From NCBI GenBank assembly GCA_013423325.1, contig BLJB01000054.1, positions 62,001 through 126,000 of the forward strand: 64,000 bases of DNA. Reading direction: 5' to 3'. How positions within the stretch are numbered: the first letter of the stretch is position 1; the number at the start of each line of letters is the position of its first letter. Of this stretch, positions 21,957 to 32,942 are shown one piece after another. The position numbers and the translations under genes are program-made. Source of the stretch: Usnea hakonensis (taxonomy: Eukaryota; Ascomycota; Lecanoromycetes; Lecanorales; Parmeliaceae). The notes below the pieces were generated by a model that had not been told where the DNA came from, made no database searches, and saw nothing but the letters and a program-made list of their open reading frames with translations.

Positions 21957-23729
21957 TTATCGACTCGAACCGGCCATGTCGTCCTCTGTCTCCCTCTGCT
22001 CCCTCTCTCTGTCACCCTTCCTGATGTTCTCCACCTTCTGTAACGGTCCTTCTACCTTTCCCTTAATCTTCTCTTTGGTGCTCAGTTTCCCTTCGCCATT
22101 AGCAATCCCTTCCTGCTGATCCAAATCTTCCTCGTCACTACTACTCATACTGCTACTGTCACCCTGTACCACTGCCACCTGGTTTCCTTCCGCCTTCTTT
22201 CGTTCTCTCTGTTCAGTCTTCCACTTATTCATCTTCTCTTTGTCGCCGTTGCAATCCAACGTCACTATCTTGATGCCGGGAAGGTTCTTGTGCAGGAATT
22301 CTTTCAATTGAGAGAGTACTTTCGCATTCGGTCGATATGTGCCGCTATCGTTGTCGATGATGAGTGAGTAGTAAGCTGGATCCTTGGGTGGCTCGTCTTG
22401 CGGTGGTCCGTTCCCAAGATCTTCACTTGGAGGGTGTGTGGGTTGATCGTCAGGAGAGCCTTCCTTGTGCGACGTCTTGAGTCGCCGGATGAAGAATTCG
22501 CCAGAGAAGGCAATATAAATATTTACGTCGCTATGCATCGTATGCTTGCTCAGTAGGTCGATCCCAAATTCTTTGCCGGTCTCTGTGAAGCGCCACAACC
22601 CGTCTAAAGTCAGAACATATGTAAAAATCCTGCCGCCTTTATCGTAGTGGACAAGATCAAGGAATTGTAAGGTCATGTCCCGGGAGGGAGCAGGGAAGGA
22701 GCCGTAAACGGTTTCACGATCGTAATTGTAGATTTGATTGTGTTGGTGGTGGAGCGCGTGATGTAAGACGAAACCTCGTAGAGATGTCGAGGTAAACATG
22801 CCTTTTACGAATGGTTTAAATTCGACGTAACGGTGGTAAAGTGATTCAGGGACTGGCCCAGCGAGCTGAATCTGGTTGGCTTGGAAGCTGTGAACATTTC
22901 AGCCCATCGCTCTTCGACGATAGTGACTTTGACAGGGCGCTTCTTACGCGTATTTCTCTGTCTGACCGTCTGCGCCTGGCGCTTTTGTACCTGCCAAGCG
23001 GCCTATCATGGGGCTGAGATGCCGGCTCCAGTTGCAAGGGCCGACAGTCCAGAGTCTGCCGCCATTATCGGTATCCGTTTTCCCAAGCACTTCCACACTC
23101 ACGACCAGTTCGCCTGACATATGAAGTCCTCGATTGAACATGGCAGCGCAACCTCGTATCAGGTATGCACGCTTACTCCCCATTCGCTTCTTGATCTTAT
23201 AAGATTGTTCTCTGATGCCTTCGAAGTTGTCATTAAGACTATCAACCCGCACGTGCACATTGCCTAAGCGGTCGTCCTGGTCAGCGGGATCCTCGTCATA
23301 GATCCGCGCCTTGAGGGCAAAGCCATTTGCTGGGACATTGGCCACGATCCATTCAGAATTCCATTCTGGATCACAATTCTTTCTAATTGTGGGAGTACGA
23401 AATCTCATGGGAGGGTCTTGTTTATGTCTCGTTCGCAGACTTGTGCTCAAAGTAGCAAGGACGTATGGGTCCGAAGACATGGAGTTGATATCAGCGATTG
23501 GGAGCTTCAAGGCTCTGTGGAACGTGATTTTAACGTTGAATCCTGCAGGAGATGGGGGGATGGGAGTATCATCGAAACCTCCGGCAGGTTGCCCATTATT
23601 ATCATTGTTTTTGGCTTTGCCGTGCTTGTCTGCCTCGACTTGCAAGGATTCTGCTTTTTGCTCGAATTTCGTCGCGTAGCCGATAGTGTGGTGGCCATTG
23701 GGGTGTAACACACCTTTCTTCTCATTCAT
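21957..23729 (-). CDS. C2-domain protein, fungal type
   Basis: Two exons (23729-22948 and 22887-21957) give 570 residues with a phase-2 junction. Residues about 65-190 form a C2 domain: FNVKITFHRALKLPIADINSM with SSDPYVLA, PEWNSEWIVANVP, and ARIYDEDPADQDDRLG, giving the acidic calcium-binding loops. Thus calcium-dependent membrane binding is likely. The second half contains conserved-looking stretches (LYHRYVEFKPFVKGMF, RGFVLHHALHHQHNQIYNYD, RDMTLQFLDLVHYDKGGRIFTYVLTLDGLWRFTETG) that recur in fungal C2 proteins of unknown role, then a Ser/Asp and Lys/Glu-rich tail. Its membrane target and cellular role are unknown. The intron ends at a CAG after GATGGGCTGAAATG, where CTGAAATG is the likely branch site. 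Confidence 0.85.
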
Positions 23730-26271
23730 TGTTCACCTCGTTTGTAACAATGAATTGGATGGTTCTGGAGAGCTGAGAAGGGTTTCGGGCAGTGGTGAAG
23801 AAGAGGGGATGTCTGGAGGGTAAAGTATACAAGCAGGATTATTTACTACTAGTACTCGGTGCTACGACATTTTGATAGTAGCGGCTATATCCGGCTCGCG
23901 GGTGTGAAGATCAGGGTTCAGTGTCTTCGTCTCAGTACCTATACTTGCCTTTTTAAGAGGTATGGCTTATTATTGGATACCTTATCTCAATTGCCTTATC
24001 ATGTATTTACCAGCCAGGCTGCCGGCCAAGCTTCCGAGAAGGCAACGAGTGTTGCACCTCAGGACCCACCACCACCACCACCTACATATACCTCTGAAAA
24101 TCCTGCATCGGACGATGACAAGGACACTCATTGTGTTTCAACATCGATCAGGCCCACCACCACATAAAGTACCACGCAATCTGATTGTAAGACCTATTCC
24201 AGTGATTTTATCCGAATTTACCCCCATGCGACTTCATCATTTGAGCGAATACAACGCATTGTCAAATTGCCGATTTTCTAGAAGAGGTATGATGGCCTCG
24301 ACGCTCTAATAGCTGGTCCTGACCACTGCCACCCCCTTTTTACATCAACGTTCCGACACTGCAAACCAGAAGCAGGCTCCGACCTTTCTACAAGTAAGGC
24401 ATCCTTGCGAAGCTGCGTCATTATGGGAGTGAGAGACTGCGGTGACCTTATTCAGGGACAAATGTTGATTCCAAGAACAACATTCTGATTTTCAAAATCA
24501 AATTAGTGGGGTGGGGCAAGTATCTGTACGATTACCATGGCACAGCACATCCACGGAAGAATGGAGAACATTCAGGCACAGGCGAAGGACTTGTGGTGAA
24601 ACTTTTCTGGAAGATTGATTTCACGAATGTTCCGCCCAAGCAACGGCAGTCCAGAGAAGACATTCAACGTACGTTGTCCCTTGCGAGTGTAGAGTTTCGC
24701 ACCCATTTGATGCTTTCCGACCCAACGATGGTCGCGGCGGCTCATGCAATTCTGCGTCCCGGAGACAACGGCGTCGATCCGATAGACGCATGGGAAGCGG
24801 GCTGCAACAACGGTACCACGACCATAGCTTGTGAGCAATGCGCAACCGTCGCTGAGATACGTGGGTCCAGCACTTACATTCAGATCGATACAAAAAGATA
24901 TCTGGGTAGAGGGCAGGGTTCTACCGATCCAAGTTGGCTTGCTCAGTGCGGAGTGCGAGAAGGTGCGACAACGGTATTGGAGAAGCCGAATTAATTTTGA
25001 GTTGAAAGGGAGAAAGACGGTAAGATAAATTTCGTAATCTTCAGGTTGGATCTAGCCAGAGTACGAGTACGTGCAGTAATCATGTATAATCGAATGCTGA
25101 TATATGCGAAATCGATCCTCATGGATGATGTACCCAGATTCACTTTGTGTACGATTCCTCTATACCACCAACTTTCCTGTTCTGGAAAGAAAAGTATCTC
25201 TCTTAGATATCGACTGGCTTTGCAAACCGACAGCACTATCCAGATAGGGGCAAGCCATAATGTAAGGAGATTTCAAAGCTTAAGAGAGTGTCCCAGGTCT
25301 GCATAAGAGATCTTGCTCGTTTCTTCTCCGCTTCGACACCACACTGTGCCAGCACCACGCCGTTGCCAAAGTCTCTTCACACCCATAAAGTGACGTAGGT
25401 TTGACTATCGATCATTTTATACAATGTAGTCCAATACTGGCACCGCGTATTGCGACAGCCAGTAGTAGTATCTGCTGCGTATAATGCATCGATTTACCAT
25501 TGATCCCACCGATTGGCGAGCCTCTCATCACCATGAGCCATTAGGTAGAGTCCTTCAACAATACAAGAGTCGTCAAAACTTGCGTGAGGGCATAGCGTGA
25601 TGTCCATATCACTCAAGAAGTGCTCCGATCGCCTGCATCTGCCGCTTGCGTATGATTGGCTCTCGGAGGCGGAAGCATGAGCTACTACTAAATGAATCCA
25701 GCCTCACACTCTCGGGCACACCTCCGTAAAAGATGCTAAATAATTCTATCATTCATCCTTTCTGTTGATTCGCTCCATCTCAGGGATCTGATGTGGAGCT
25801 TATAAGTAACACTCCGGACGATGAAGAGATTGGTAGAGAGAAGATGGCGGACGAGATGACCATGGAACCAATTCGACAATTCGAAGAAGGTCAAACAAGT
25901 GCCTCACAAATGGAGAAAAGCTGGATTAACGTCAGCCTTTTTTGACAGTATCGGCATTCGTGTCGCTACGTACTGGCCTCGCCCCCTCTGAATATCTAAT
26001 TCCGTTTGGACAAGCCTTGCATGAACCTGCATCTGGGTGTGATGAGATGATTCAGGAGAAGATTCTGCGCCCCGGGCAACAGGCCATTGTCTACAAGAGC
26101 ACTGAACTCCCCCCCCAAATTTCAGAGGGTTTGCTCGTCAGCACTGCCGGATTCGCACGCTTTGATTCAACAATCGATATCCGCAATCAATTTCATTAAT
26201 CACCCCGTTTCTGCCCGCAACAGCGCCCCGTTTGTTAGCCTCTTTACGCCCTCCTGCACGCCCCGTCCACG
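23730..26271. other. Gene-poor 2.5 kb stretch
   Basis: Apart from the orphan open stretch at 24461-24994 I see no supported gene. Near 24071-24090 a (CCA)n run is present. Confidence 0.4.
24461..24994 (+). pseudogene. Orphan open stretch, possible exon or gene relic
   Basis: A 178-codon open frame follows a good acceptor (ATTCAG at 24455-24460) and ends at 24994. It has no in-frame ATG until about residue 84, so if real it is a last exon. The translation is mixed and not repetitive (for example GWGKYLYDYHGTAHPRKNGE and DPTMVAAAHAILRPGDNG, four Cys near the end), which is unlike a chance frame. I do not recognise the family. Upstream, a Pro-rich frame at 24010-24167 with six prolines in a row might belong to it, but no continuous exon chain could be built. 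A degenerated gene, or a secreted protein gene with unseen introns, are both possible. Confidence 0.25.
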
Positions 26272-27496
26272 ATGGAGAACGAAACAGGCAACCCCAAGCC
26301 CAGCTGGCAGCATGGCGCATGCACACGCGCTAATGCTGCAGCTGAGCCTGGGTAAGTTTTTTTTTTTTTTTCTTGCTAAAATTGTCGGCAGAAGGGGCAG
26401 TACCCGTGTTAGCCACGCCGATCGTGATCTTTACGGTGTCTATGGGTCTCTTGTCACACGTGGAAATCTCATCTCAGCGGACCAGTGGGCTACAAATTTT
26501 GTGAACAATCACGCATCTACCATCGTCCATCCAAACTCTCTGCTGGCGAATGAAAACATTTTCACTGCCGACGCAATTTACGTTGATGGCATCACGTATC
26601 CAAATACACCTAGCCCTGCCAACAGAGGAGCAGCGGCAGATCAATATAATAGTGCCTATGGTCCCTTGACCAACTCGAACCCTGCGCCGTTCGATGGACG
26701 TACCTTTGCTGCCGGCAAGGGCTATAATGGTGATAACGCTCTCCCGACTGCGCCTTTCTGTCACAGCTGGGAAACAGCCGGAGATGCAGCCCATTTAGAC
26801 AATCATGCCTTTGCTCCCTTGATCAACTCAAACACTTCGCGATTGACGGAGAGCACATTCGCTGCCGGCGTCAGTTACGGTGACGTTGCCGCTAGTCCAA
26901 ACCCCCCGATCCCTTACACATGGGGACCAGCAGCAACTACAGCCCACTCGAGCGATCACATCTTTGCTCCGTTGATCGCTTCAAGGCCTTTACATACGAT
27001 TGAGAACACATTCGCTACTGGCGCCGCTTACCATGGCGGTAACGCTAATCCAAGTGCGCCATGGGGACCAGAGGCACATACGGATTACATGGATCCCTTC
27101 AGTGATTTGGGCCTCCAGTATGCGGGGCCTACACTCCCGATGATGAGGCCCTTCGCCGCTAACGCCAACGGCACCGGCAACGACTACCAAGGCCGAACCA
27201 CTGCACCAAGCTTCAACACCCCCTTGGAAGCAACTGTCGACCACCCAAAGACACCCCACGCTACACACGAAAGCGATCTCGACTTAGCTCCAAAACGCCC
27301 TACTTGCGCCGAATGCAACAAGTCCTTCACTCGCAAGGCCGATCTCGACCGCCACGCGAAAAAGCACCAAGTTGACGCCAAAGTCTTTCGCTGCGGGGTT
27401 GCGGGCTGTACGTTTGACAATTATCGGAAGGATAAGGTGTCTGTGCATATTAGACGCCGTCATGGAGGGGTGGGTACGGTGTTGACGCTGGCTTAG
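26272..27496 (+). CDS. C2H2 zinc-finger protein with internal repeats
   Basis: Exon 1 is 26272-26351 and exon 2 is 26392-27496. They are joined across a 40-nt intron (GTAAGT, a run of about 15 T, TTGCTAAAA branch site, CAG) to give 394 residues. The first exon is in a different frame from the long open frame that runs through the intron, so a naive start at 26087 is wrong; ATG 26272 in the CCACGATGGAG context is preferred. Residues about 80-280 contain four degenerate repeats of 45-51 residues (H.FAPL.NS....T.FAAG..Y.......P). The C-terminus has two C2H2 fingers, CAECNKSF-RKADLDRHAKKH and CGVAGCTF-VSVHIRRRH, the second extended, suggesting a DNA-binding role in the nucleus. No family name can be given. 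Confidence 0.75.
26510..27092 (+). repeat. Four degenerate coding repeats in the C2H2 protein
   Basis: The repeats can be aligned as units starting HASTIVHPNSLLANENIF, SAYGPLTNSNPAPFDGRTF, HAFAPLINSNTSRLTESTF and HIFAPLIASRPLHTIENTF. Each is followed by A.G..Y.G and a Pro-rich link with Trp-Gly or Trp-Glu. The last three are the most alike. Confidence 0.8.
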
Positions 27497-29083
27497 ATGG
27501 GTGAATGGTCGGGTGGGAAGAGGAGGGGGGAATGGAGGGTGAGGGATGTTTGATGGGGTAAAGGGGATGCGATTTCCAGGAGGGATAGATGAGATAGGTG
27601 TTCGACTGTGTTCTTATGCTGTGCGTGCCTAGTCAGATTGTGAAAGCATTACTTTGAAATTCCGTGCTTCCTAGTTCCATTATCATCCCAGCGCTGTGAC
27701 CCCATGGCCTCCTACAATCCCTACAGCACATCCAACCCATCCAGAAACCTTCCCGCCATATTTTCCTCCCTCTTCCGCGTGATCACCTTCCTCCCTCCTC
27801 CGCCTCTTTCCTCCCTCTCCTCCCTCTCTTTCCGTAAAGCCCCGTAGAGGGAGAGCTTAGATATCATGCTTACACGTGAAGATGTTTATACAATGAGGAG
27901 GGGTGTTTGGCAGATCAAGGATGCTGATGAACAGACAGCCATCGCTATCGCTTCACTATTCCCTCCCACAGTGTACAGTGACCTGAATCGTTCTCATGAA
28001 CACTCACATTCACCTTGATCAATGCTACGCGAGCGCTGACTCCCTCTACTTCATTTGGATAGTTGTTTTGCATAGAATTTATAAGCACGCTTCACGCCGC
28101 CCACATGGTGCATCATGACGTACTTTGTGTTTGTGCGAAGTGGAGGAGACCAATCGCAAGAGACTGTAGAGTATTTCCGTGCGGAGTTTTAGGTCGATGG
28201 TGCTGAGACCGGTCGCTTGGAATTGCCCTGCTCTTTGATGCAGGTACAGCACAAGTGGATCATGGATGTACTCTACGAGAGGGGTGAGAGGACCTTGTCC
28301 CGTCCAATGACTTTAGGGAACTCTCCACAAAAGTAAAGTGTCCAATAGAATATCGCAGCGGAATAACGTTGCCGCCGATAAACTTTTTGTGCGTAATAGA
28401 CCAATGCAATTGTTCACAAGGCCATGGGATTGTGTCTCGGAGCATCCGGGATCGCCACAGTGGCGCAGGATCCACAGGGGCCTCGATCCCGGTCTCGATC
28501 TGGCCGGCGACAGCTTGCTACCATACTCGATTCGGCAATAGATCTGCGAGGGTGCGCCACATAGCAAGTAAAGTACTGTGCAATTACTTTACTGCGGTAA
28601 TCTATCATACATCTTCATTGCGTGTGTACCTTATCTTGAGTTTCTCCTCTACACTCGGCTCTCTTCTTTACCTTCCTTCCCCAATCTTTGTTTCCCCCGA
28701 TGACCCAATGGTGAATTATCATGCTCGTCTTAATTCAAGCACATGGTATTATTGCCGCGATCCGAGCAAGGAGAAATGGTCCCTTGCTTGATCTAGGCCG
28801 GATCAGCCAAAATGACAAAATAACATGAAAGTACCGTACCGTAATAATTCACGGGTCCGAAAGGCCTAGAAACTGAGTGCCAACTAAGGTACCTAAGCAA
28901 GCTTCTCCGCTGTTTATGATATGAAGCACACATGTTCACTTCAGCTATTCGATCCCCTGACTTTGACTTTGAAAGGAGTCCTGAGTACTTTCCTATCCAT
29001 GCCATTGACATTAGTCCATTCGCAACCCCTAGTATTACTATCATATGCATCTTCAAGGCCTCTAAACCTGTTCCTCCCTCGTC
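27497..29083. other. Spacer between C2H2 and CP2 genes
   Basis: This 1.6 kb holds a pyrimidine-rich block at about 27770-27830 (CCTCC repeats) and GGTACC/TACCGTACCG words at 28825-28895. No gene is supported. Confidence 0.4.
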
Positions 29084-31499
29084 ATGTTTCATGAGCGGTG
29101 CGTACTGATGTTCTCATTTCTCCCTTATTGATATCTGGAGGGTGCCACGGTGCCGCTGGTAAGCGAGCATGGCCGTGAACGTGCGTATATTAACAGTGGC
29201 ACTCTTTCCATAGGCGAAGTTCGAAGAAGCTGGACACCGAGCTGTATGCCAGGTTTCGGGAGAATCACCCGGACCTCATCCCTGGAACGTCTGCGCCCAT
29301 TCATCTATCAGCCACCGAATCTGAACGTATCATCAGGTCTAGATGTAAAGGCGAATTGTAAGTCACTCCCCCCACAAACCTAGACTTCCTAATGTACTTG
29401 AGCTGCTCCAGCCAATTCGTCAGATTAATGGATGTCTTGAAGTGATGCACGGCGTGAAGACACCAATGGCGCCAACATCCTCGCCAGCCCAGAATCCGGA
29501 GTCCCGTCGCTTTCCTTAAGAAAGGATGTCTTTGCCGCACCGAGGCCTATCACAGTAAACGAGTCTGCTTTGAAACAACCACTTGTTGGTCAACGACAAA
29601 AAGCCGAAGAATGTAATCAACCAACGGTCGTAGGCTCGAACCAATCGCGATCACTCACCCCTGAGCAAGAGTGGTGGACAAAGTTTGTCCTTCCCGAGTA
29701 TCTGTCGACACCTGAGCCTATTAGGTCCTGTAATTCTCAGGATTTCCCATCCCTTCTGACCCCAGAGACTTCAATATCAGACACGTTGTTCTCTATTTCG
29801 GCGGACTTTCAACCTTTCTCATCTCCTGCGAGTGAAAAAGTCTCTCGTTCAAATCGTGCGGACGTCGTGGAGCCGAATGATGTTGAGATTGAGGACACCT
29901 TCTACCACGCACTTGGAAGTCCCGAATCAGGTCTTTCAACACAGCCATCGGAGGGCGCAATCTGTCAGGACTTTGACAATACTGAGTCGCCTCTTTCAGT
30001 ACAGCCATCAGAAGGGTGGGTGTTTGGTCCCAGTCCCTTTGCATGGCCAATATTCACTGACATGATGACTCAGGGCCCGCTTTCTCCACAAACTTGACGC
30101 ACCTCCGGCATTGAAGCTGACTGGATCTGGCGAAAGCTCTGTGACTTACTTGAACAAAAGCTCACGTTATACCATTTCAGTCGAAGATACATTGCGTGCT
30201 AAGTTGAGTCCCGGCAAGAAAATGTATCACACGTCCGTGCAAGTAGTGTTCGATACCGAGCGGCAAAGACAGCAACCTCTATCCTCTTGGCAATCGTGGG
30301 AACAAGCCCGGAATCACGATGAGTGCTCAGCTGAGGGCAGGTCTCATGCTATTGAATACTTGGACCCTCGTGAAGCTAACAATCAGGACCATTTGGCAAC
30401 ACTTCAGGTGGTTCACTCTGATGGTTTCTCATTGATGTGGAGCGCAGACCAAGCTAACAAAGGAGCATTTTTAATACCATTCCGTCTTAATTTTCGGTCA
30501 ACGGACTTTAGTCATTGCAAAGGAGTGATCGGGGCTGCAATGCGGCTCTGCAGTAGAAGCGAAGAAATAACGACCAGCTCAGCAGATTTCCTACACCCGG
30601 ATCTTGCAATGAGCTTTTGCAGGATCAAGACATTTCGAAGTCATGGTGCAGAGCGTAAGAACGTTAACGACAAGGCAATCGCAGAGAAACGTATGAGACG
30701 ACTGAAGCAGCAATTAGCTCAATCGCAGACGCGTCAGACACCAAAAGACAAGAGGCTTGGCAGGGATACTAGCAAAAGGCCGAGGCCCCCAGGAGCACGA
30801 AGTTGTCACGAGAATGGCCTACTTTGTAAAATAAAAGACCTGCAACAGGTCTGCACTTCAACCCAGCTGCATACCTCCCTTGACGACCAAGAAGAGAAGC
30901 AGCAAGACTGTGATTGGCCCTCGTCATTGCGCGAGAACACATCTCCAGCAGTGCCAGATGACATGACTTTAAAACCCAAACGCTCGATGTGCTCGTCGCA
31001 GCCGGTCCCGCGTCCTAGTCTGCCATTGACCTGGTACAATGAGCCGCAGCAGAGATCGCCGCAACGATGTCTTCCTGAAAGGATTAAGAACTCATCAGTG
31101 AGGCAAGAAGGTATCAAAGTTGCTCGTTTTTACATTCGCCAAGCTGGCTCCAGCTGGTTAAGCCAACATAATGATTTCATAGCCATATACCTCCGTGAGC
31201 GCACCGCTTGTGATCTTAGCAGAAGAATTGCAGAAGCAGTCTCGGTTGATCCAAGCTTGGTGGGGCAATTGATCTGGTCTACGGTCAAAGGTTTGAAGAT
31301 CCTGGTCGATGATGACGTAGTTGCGAATATGGTTGAGGGTCAAAAGATGCAGGTCGAAGCAAGAACAATTGCATCCAGGACCAGAGAGGACCATTCTCCA
31401 AGACATTTCGAAGTCAACCCTACCAACGAGGTAGATGGTCGTGAGCATCAAGTTAGTCATAGCACTCGAGAGATGATTGATTTCAACCTCATATTTTGA
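29084..31499 (+). CDS. CP2/grainyhead-like transcription factor
   Basis: The model is 29084-29097, 29214-29357, 29443-30015 and 30074-31499, which closes in phase to 718 residues. The last exon starts the CP2 domain (HKLDAPPAL, VTYLNKSSRYTISVEDT) and continues through a W-x-x-WEQARNH helix, FSLMWSADQANKG, LNFRSTDFSHCKGVIG and FCRIKTFRSHGAERK, all hallmarks of the immunoglobulin-like DNA-binding core of CP2/grainyhead factors. Near the end, FIAIYLRERTACDLSRRIAE...GLKILVDDDVVANMVEGQ matches the ubiquitin-like oligomerisation fold of the LSF/CP2 subfamily. Role: nuclear transcription regulator; fungal members have been linked to cell wall remodelling and conidial separation. The donor at 30016 is GTGGGT with a CACTGAC branch site. 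The intron starting at 29358 is ambiguous: the CAG at 29411 gives a stop, so the AAG at 29442 was used. The 14-nt first exon is tentative. Confidence 0.8.
29918..30019 (+). repeat. Two tandem SP/TES-x2-LS-x-QPSEG coding repeats
   Basis: In the CP2 factor ahead of the DNA-binding domain, SPESGLSTQPSEG and, 10 residues later, TESPLSVQPSEG are similar in both protein and DNA. The second copy runs up to the splice donor at 30016. Confidence 0.6.
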
Positions 31500-31924
31500 T
31501 ACTATCCTCGGAATGACGAGGACGAAAGTGTCGACACGTGATAATATGAGGTAGTTGAACCCATTAAAAGAGTTACCTTGTCCATGCAACAGGATTTCCA
31601 AATTGCCCGTAATCTCTCTCTCTGAAGAATTCGAGATCTATCCTGCCACCTCGTGCATGGATATTATTTATTATTATTATTATTATTGGAAAGAAACTTT
31701 TTGAAGTAGAGTACTTTACCTAGGCCCTTCGGCCGCCTGACTCAGTAGCGCGCCAAGCGATCTTGGCATCGATACGCGCAGACCTCCCGAGCTCTCAGAG
31801 CTTCTTCTTTACTTACACATCTTTGCTTGTCTTTTCATATACTCAGCTCTGTTTGTTAGATCGTCCACAGTGGAGCTCGATTAATTTGCTCGAAAGTGTC
31901 CATCAGAACAGTAAGATTATTAAG
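31500..31924. other. Spacer between CP2 gene and PRE4
   Basis: It holds a (TTA)8-type microsatellite at 31663-31687 and GAGTACTTTACCTAGG at 31707-31722. No gene is seen. Confidence 0.5.
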
Positions 31925-32837
31925 ATGAACCACCTTCCCCAGGCATGGGGCCGTGTAAGTCGAGAACCGGCCGACCCTGCGACGAGATATAGCTGATCAA
32001 AAACCATGTCACAGCCACGCGATGATGTTTATGGACCATACGATGCTTCATACCTCCAATCTCGTCATCCTCAGGCCCACACTCAGCAGCCTATAGTCAC
32101 AGGAACATCTGTTCTGGCAGTAAAGTTCCGGGATGGGGTGGTCATCGCTGCAGATAATCTAGGTATGTTCGCTTCCTCTGGCCAGACCTTCACGAATACG
32201 ACTAAAATTTCTTCCTTCTCCCACAGCATCCTACGGGTCTCTCGCCCGTTTTACAGACGTCAAACGCCTTCGGCCCTTCAACTCCCGTGCAATCGTTGGC
32301 TTTGGCGGCGACGTTTCAGATATGCAATACCTCGACCGTCTCCTTAACTCCCTCGACGTCACCGAGAATTACTCTTCAGAAGGGCATGGTCTTAACGCCA
32401 AAAATCTACACACCTATCTATCAAAAGTCATGTACAAGCGCCGCTCCGACATCAACCCACTGTGGAATCAATTGCTGGTAGCCGGGCTCGACGGGGATGA
32501 CAAGCCATATTTGAGCAGCGTAGATCTATTGGGCACGACTTTTAGTAGTCCGACGCTGGCAACAGGGTTCGGAGCACATTTAGCACAACCGTTGTTGAGA
32601 AAAGTGGCGGACGACGAGAGCCAGGTCTCCAATGTGACAAGGGATAGGGCTGTAGAGGCGGTGAAAGAGTGCATGAAGGTGCTATTCTACAGGGACGCAA
32701 GGAGTCTGGATAAATACTCGATCGCTGTGGTCACCAAGGAAGGCGGTGTTGAAATCAAAGAAGATGAACAATTAGAAAACCAGAGCTGGGCGTTCGCCGA
32801 GACTATCAGAGGGTATGGCCGAAACCAGGAAGTCTGA
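31925..32837 (+). CDS. PRE4: 20S proteasome subunit beta7
   Basis: Three exons (31925-31954, 32015-32162, 32227-32837) give 262 residues. A propeptide-like N-terminus (NHLPQAWGRPRDDVYGPYD) leads into TGTSVLAVKFRDGVVIAADNLASYGSLARF, the beta-subunit core. It is followed by VGFGGDVSDMQYL, YLSKVMYKRRSDINPLWN, VAGLDGDDKPYLSSVDLLG, and the C-terminal strand DKYSIAVV. The pattern is that of beta7/Pre4, a structural, non-catalytic member of the inner rings of the 20S core that completes half-mer joining through its C-terminal extension. The first exon codes only ten residues, and its end CGT|GTAAGT joins CCACGC in phase 0. The 3' splice site of intron 2 is CACAG. Confidence 0.94.
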
Positions 32838-32942
32838 AACAAGAGTTGAATAGCATTGATCTGTAAAGTAAGCATGTTTATCCTTTGCTCTCCCTCAGCT
32901 TCAATTGTGTCGTCGTACCGCTGCCCGGCCAACAAAGAGAGA

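Noticed and set aside
26087..26271. Upstream start for the C2H2 protein
   Set aside because: The reading needs translation through a T-tract intron (KFFFFFL), while the ATG at 26272 plus a normal splice gives a smooth protein.
30082..30110. Stop codon between the two long open frames of the CP2 gene as a gene boundary
   Set aside because: A GTGGGT donor at 30016 and a CACTGAC branch with CAG at 30073 join both frames into the CP2 domain, so it is one gene.
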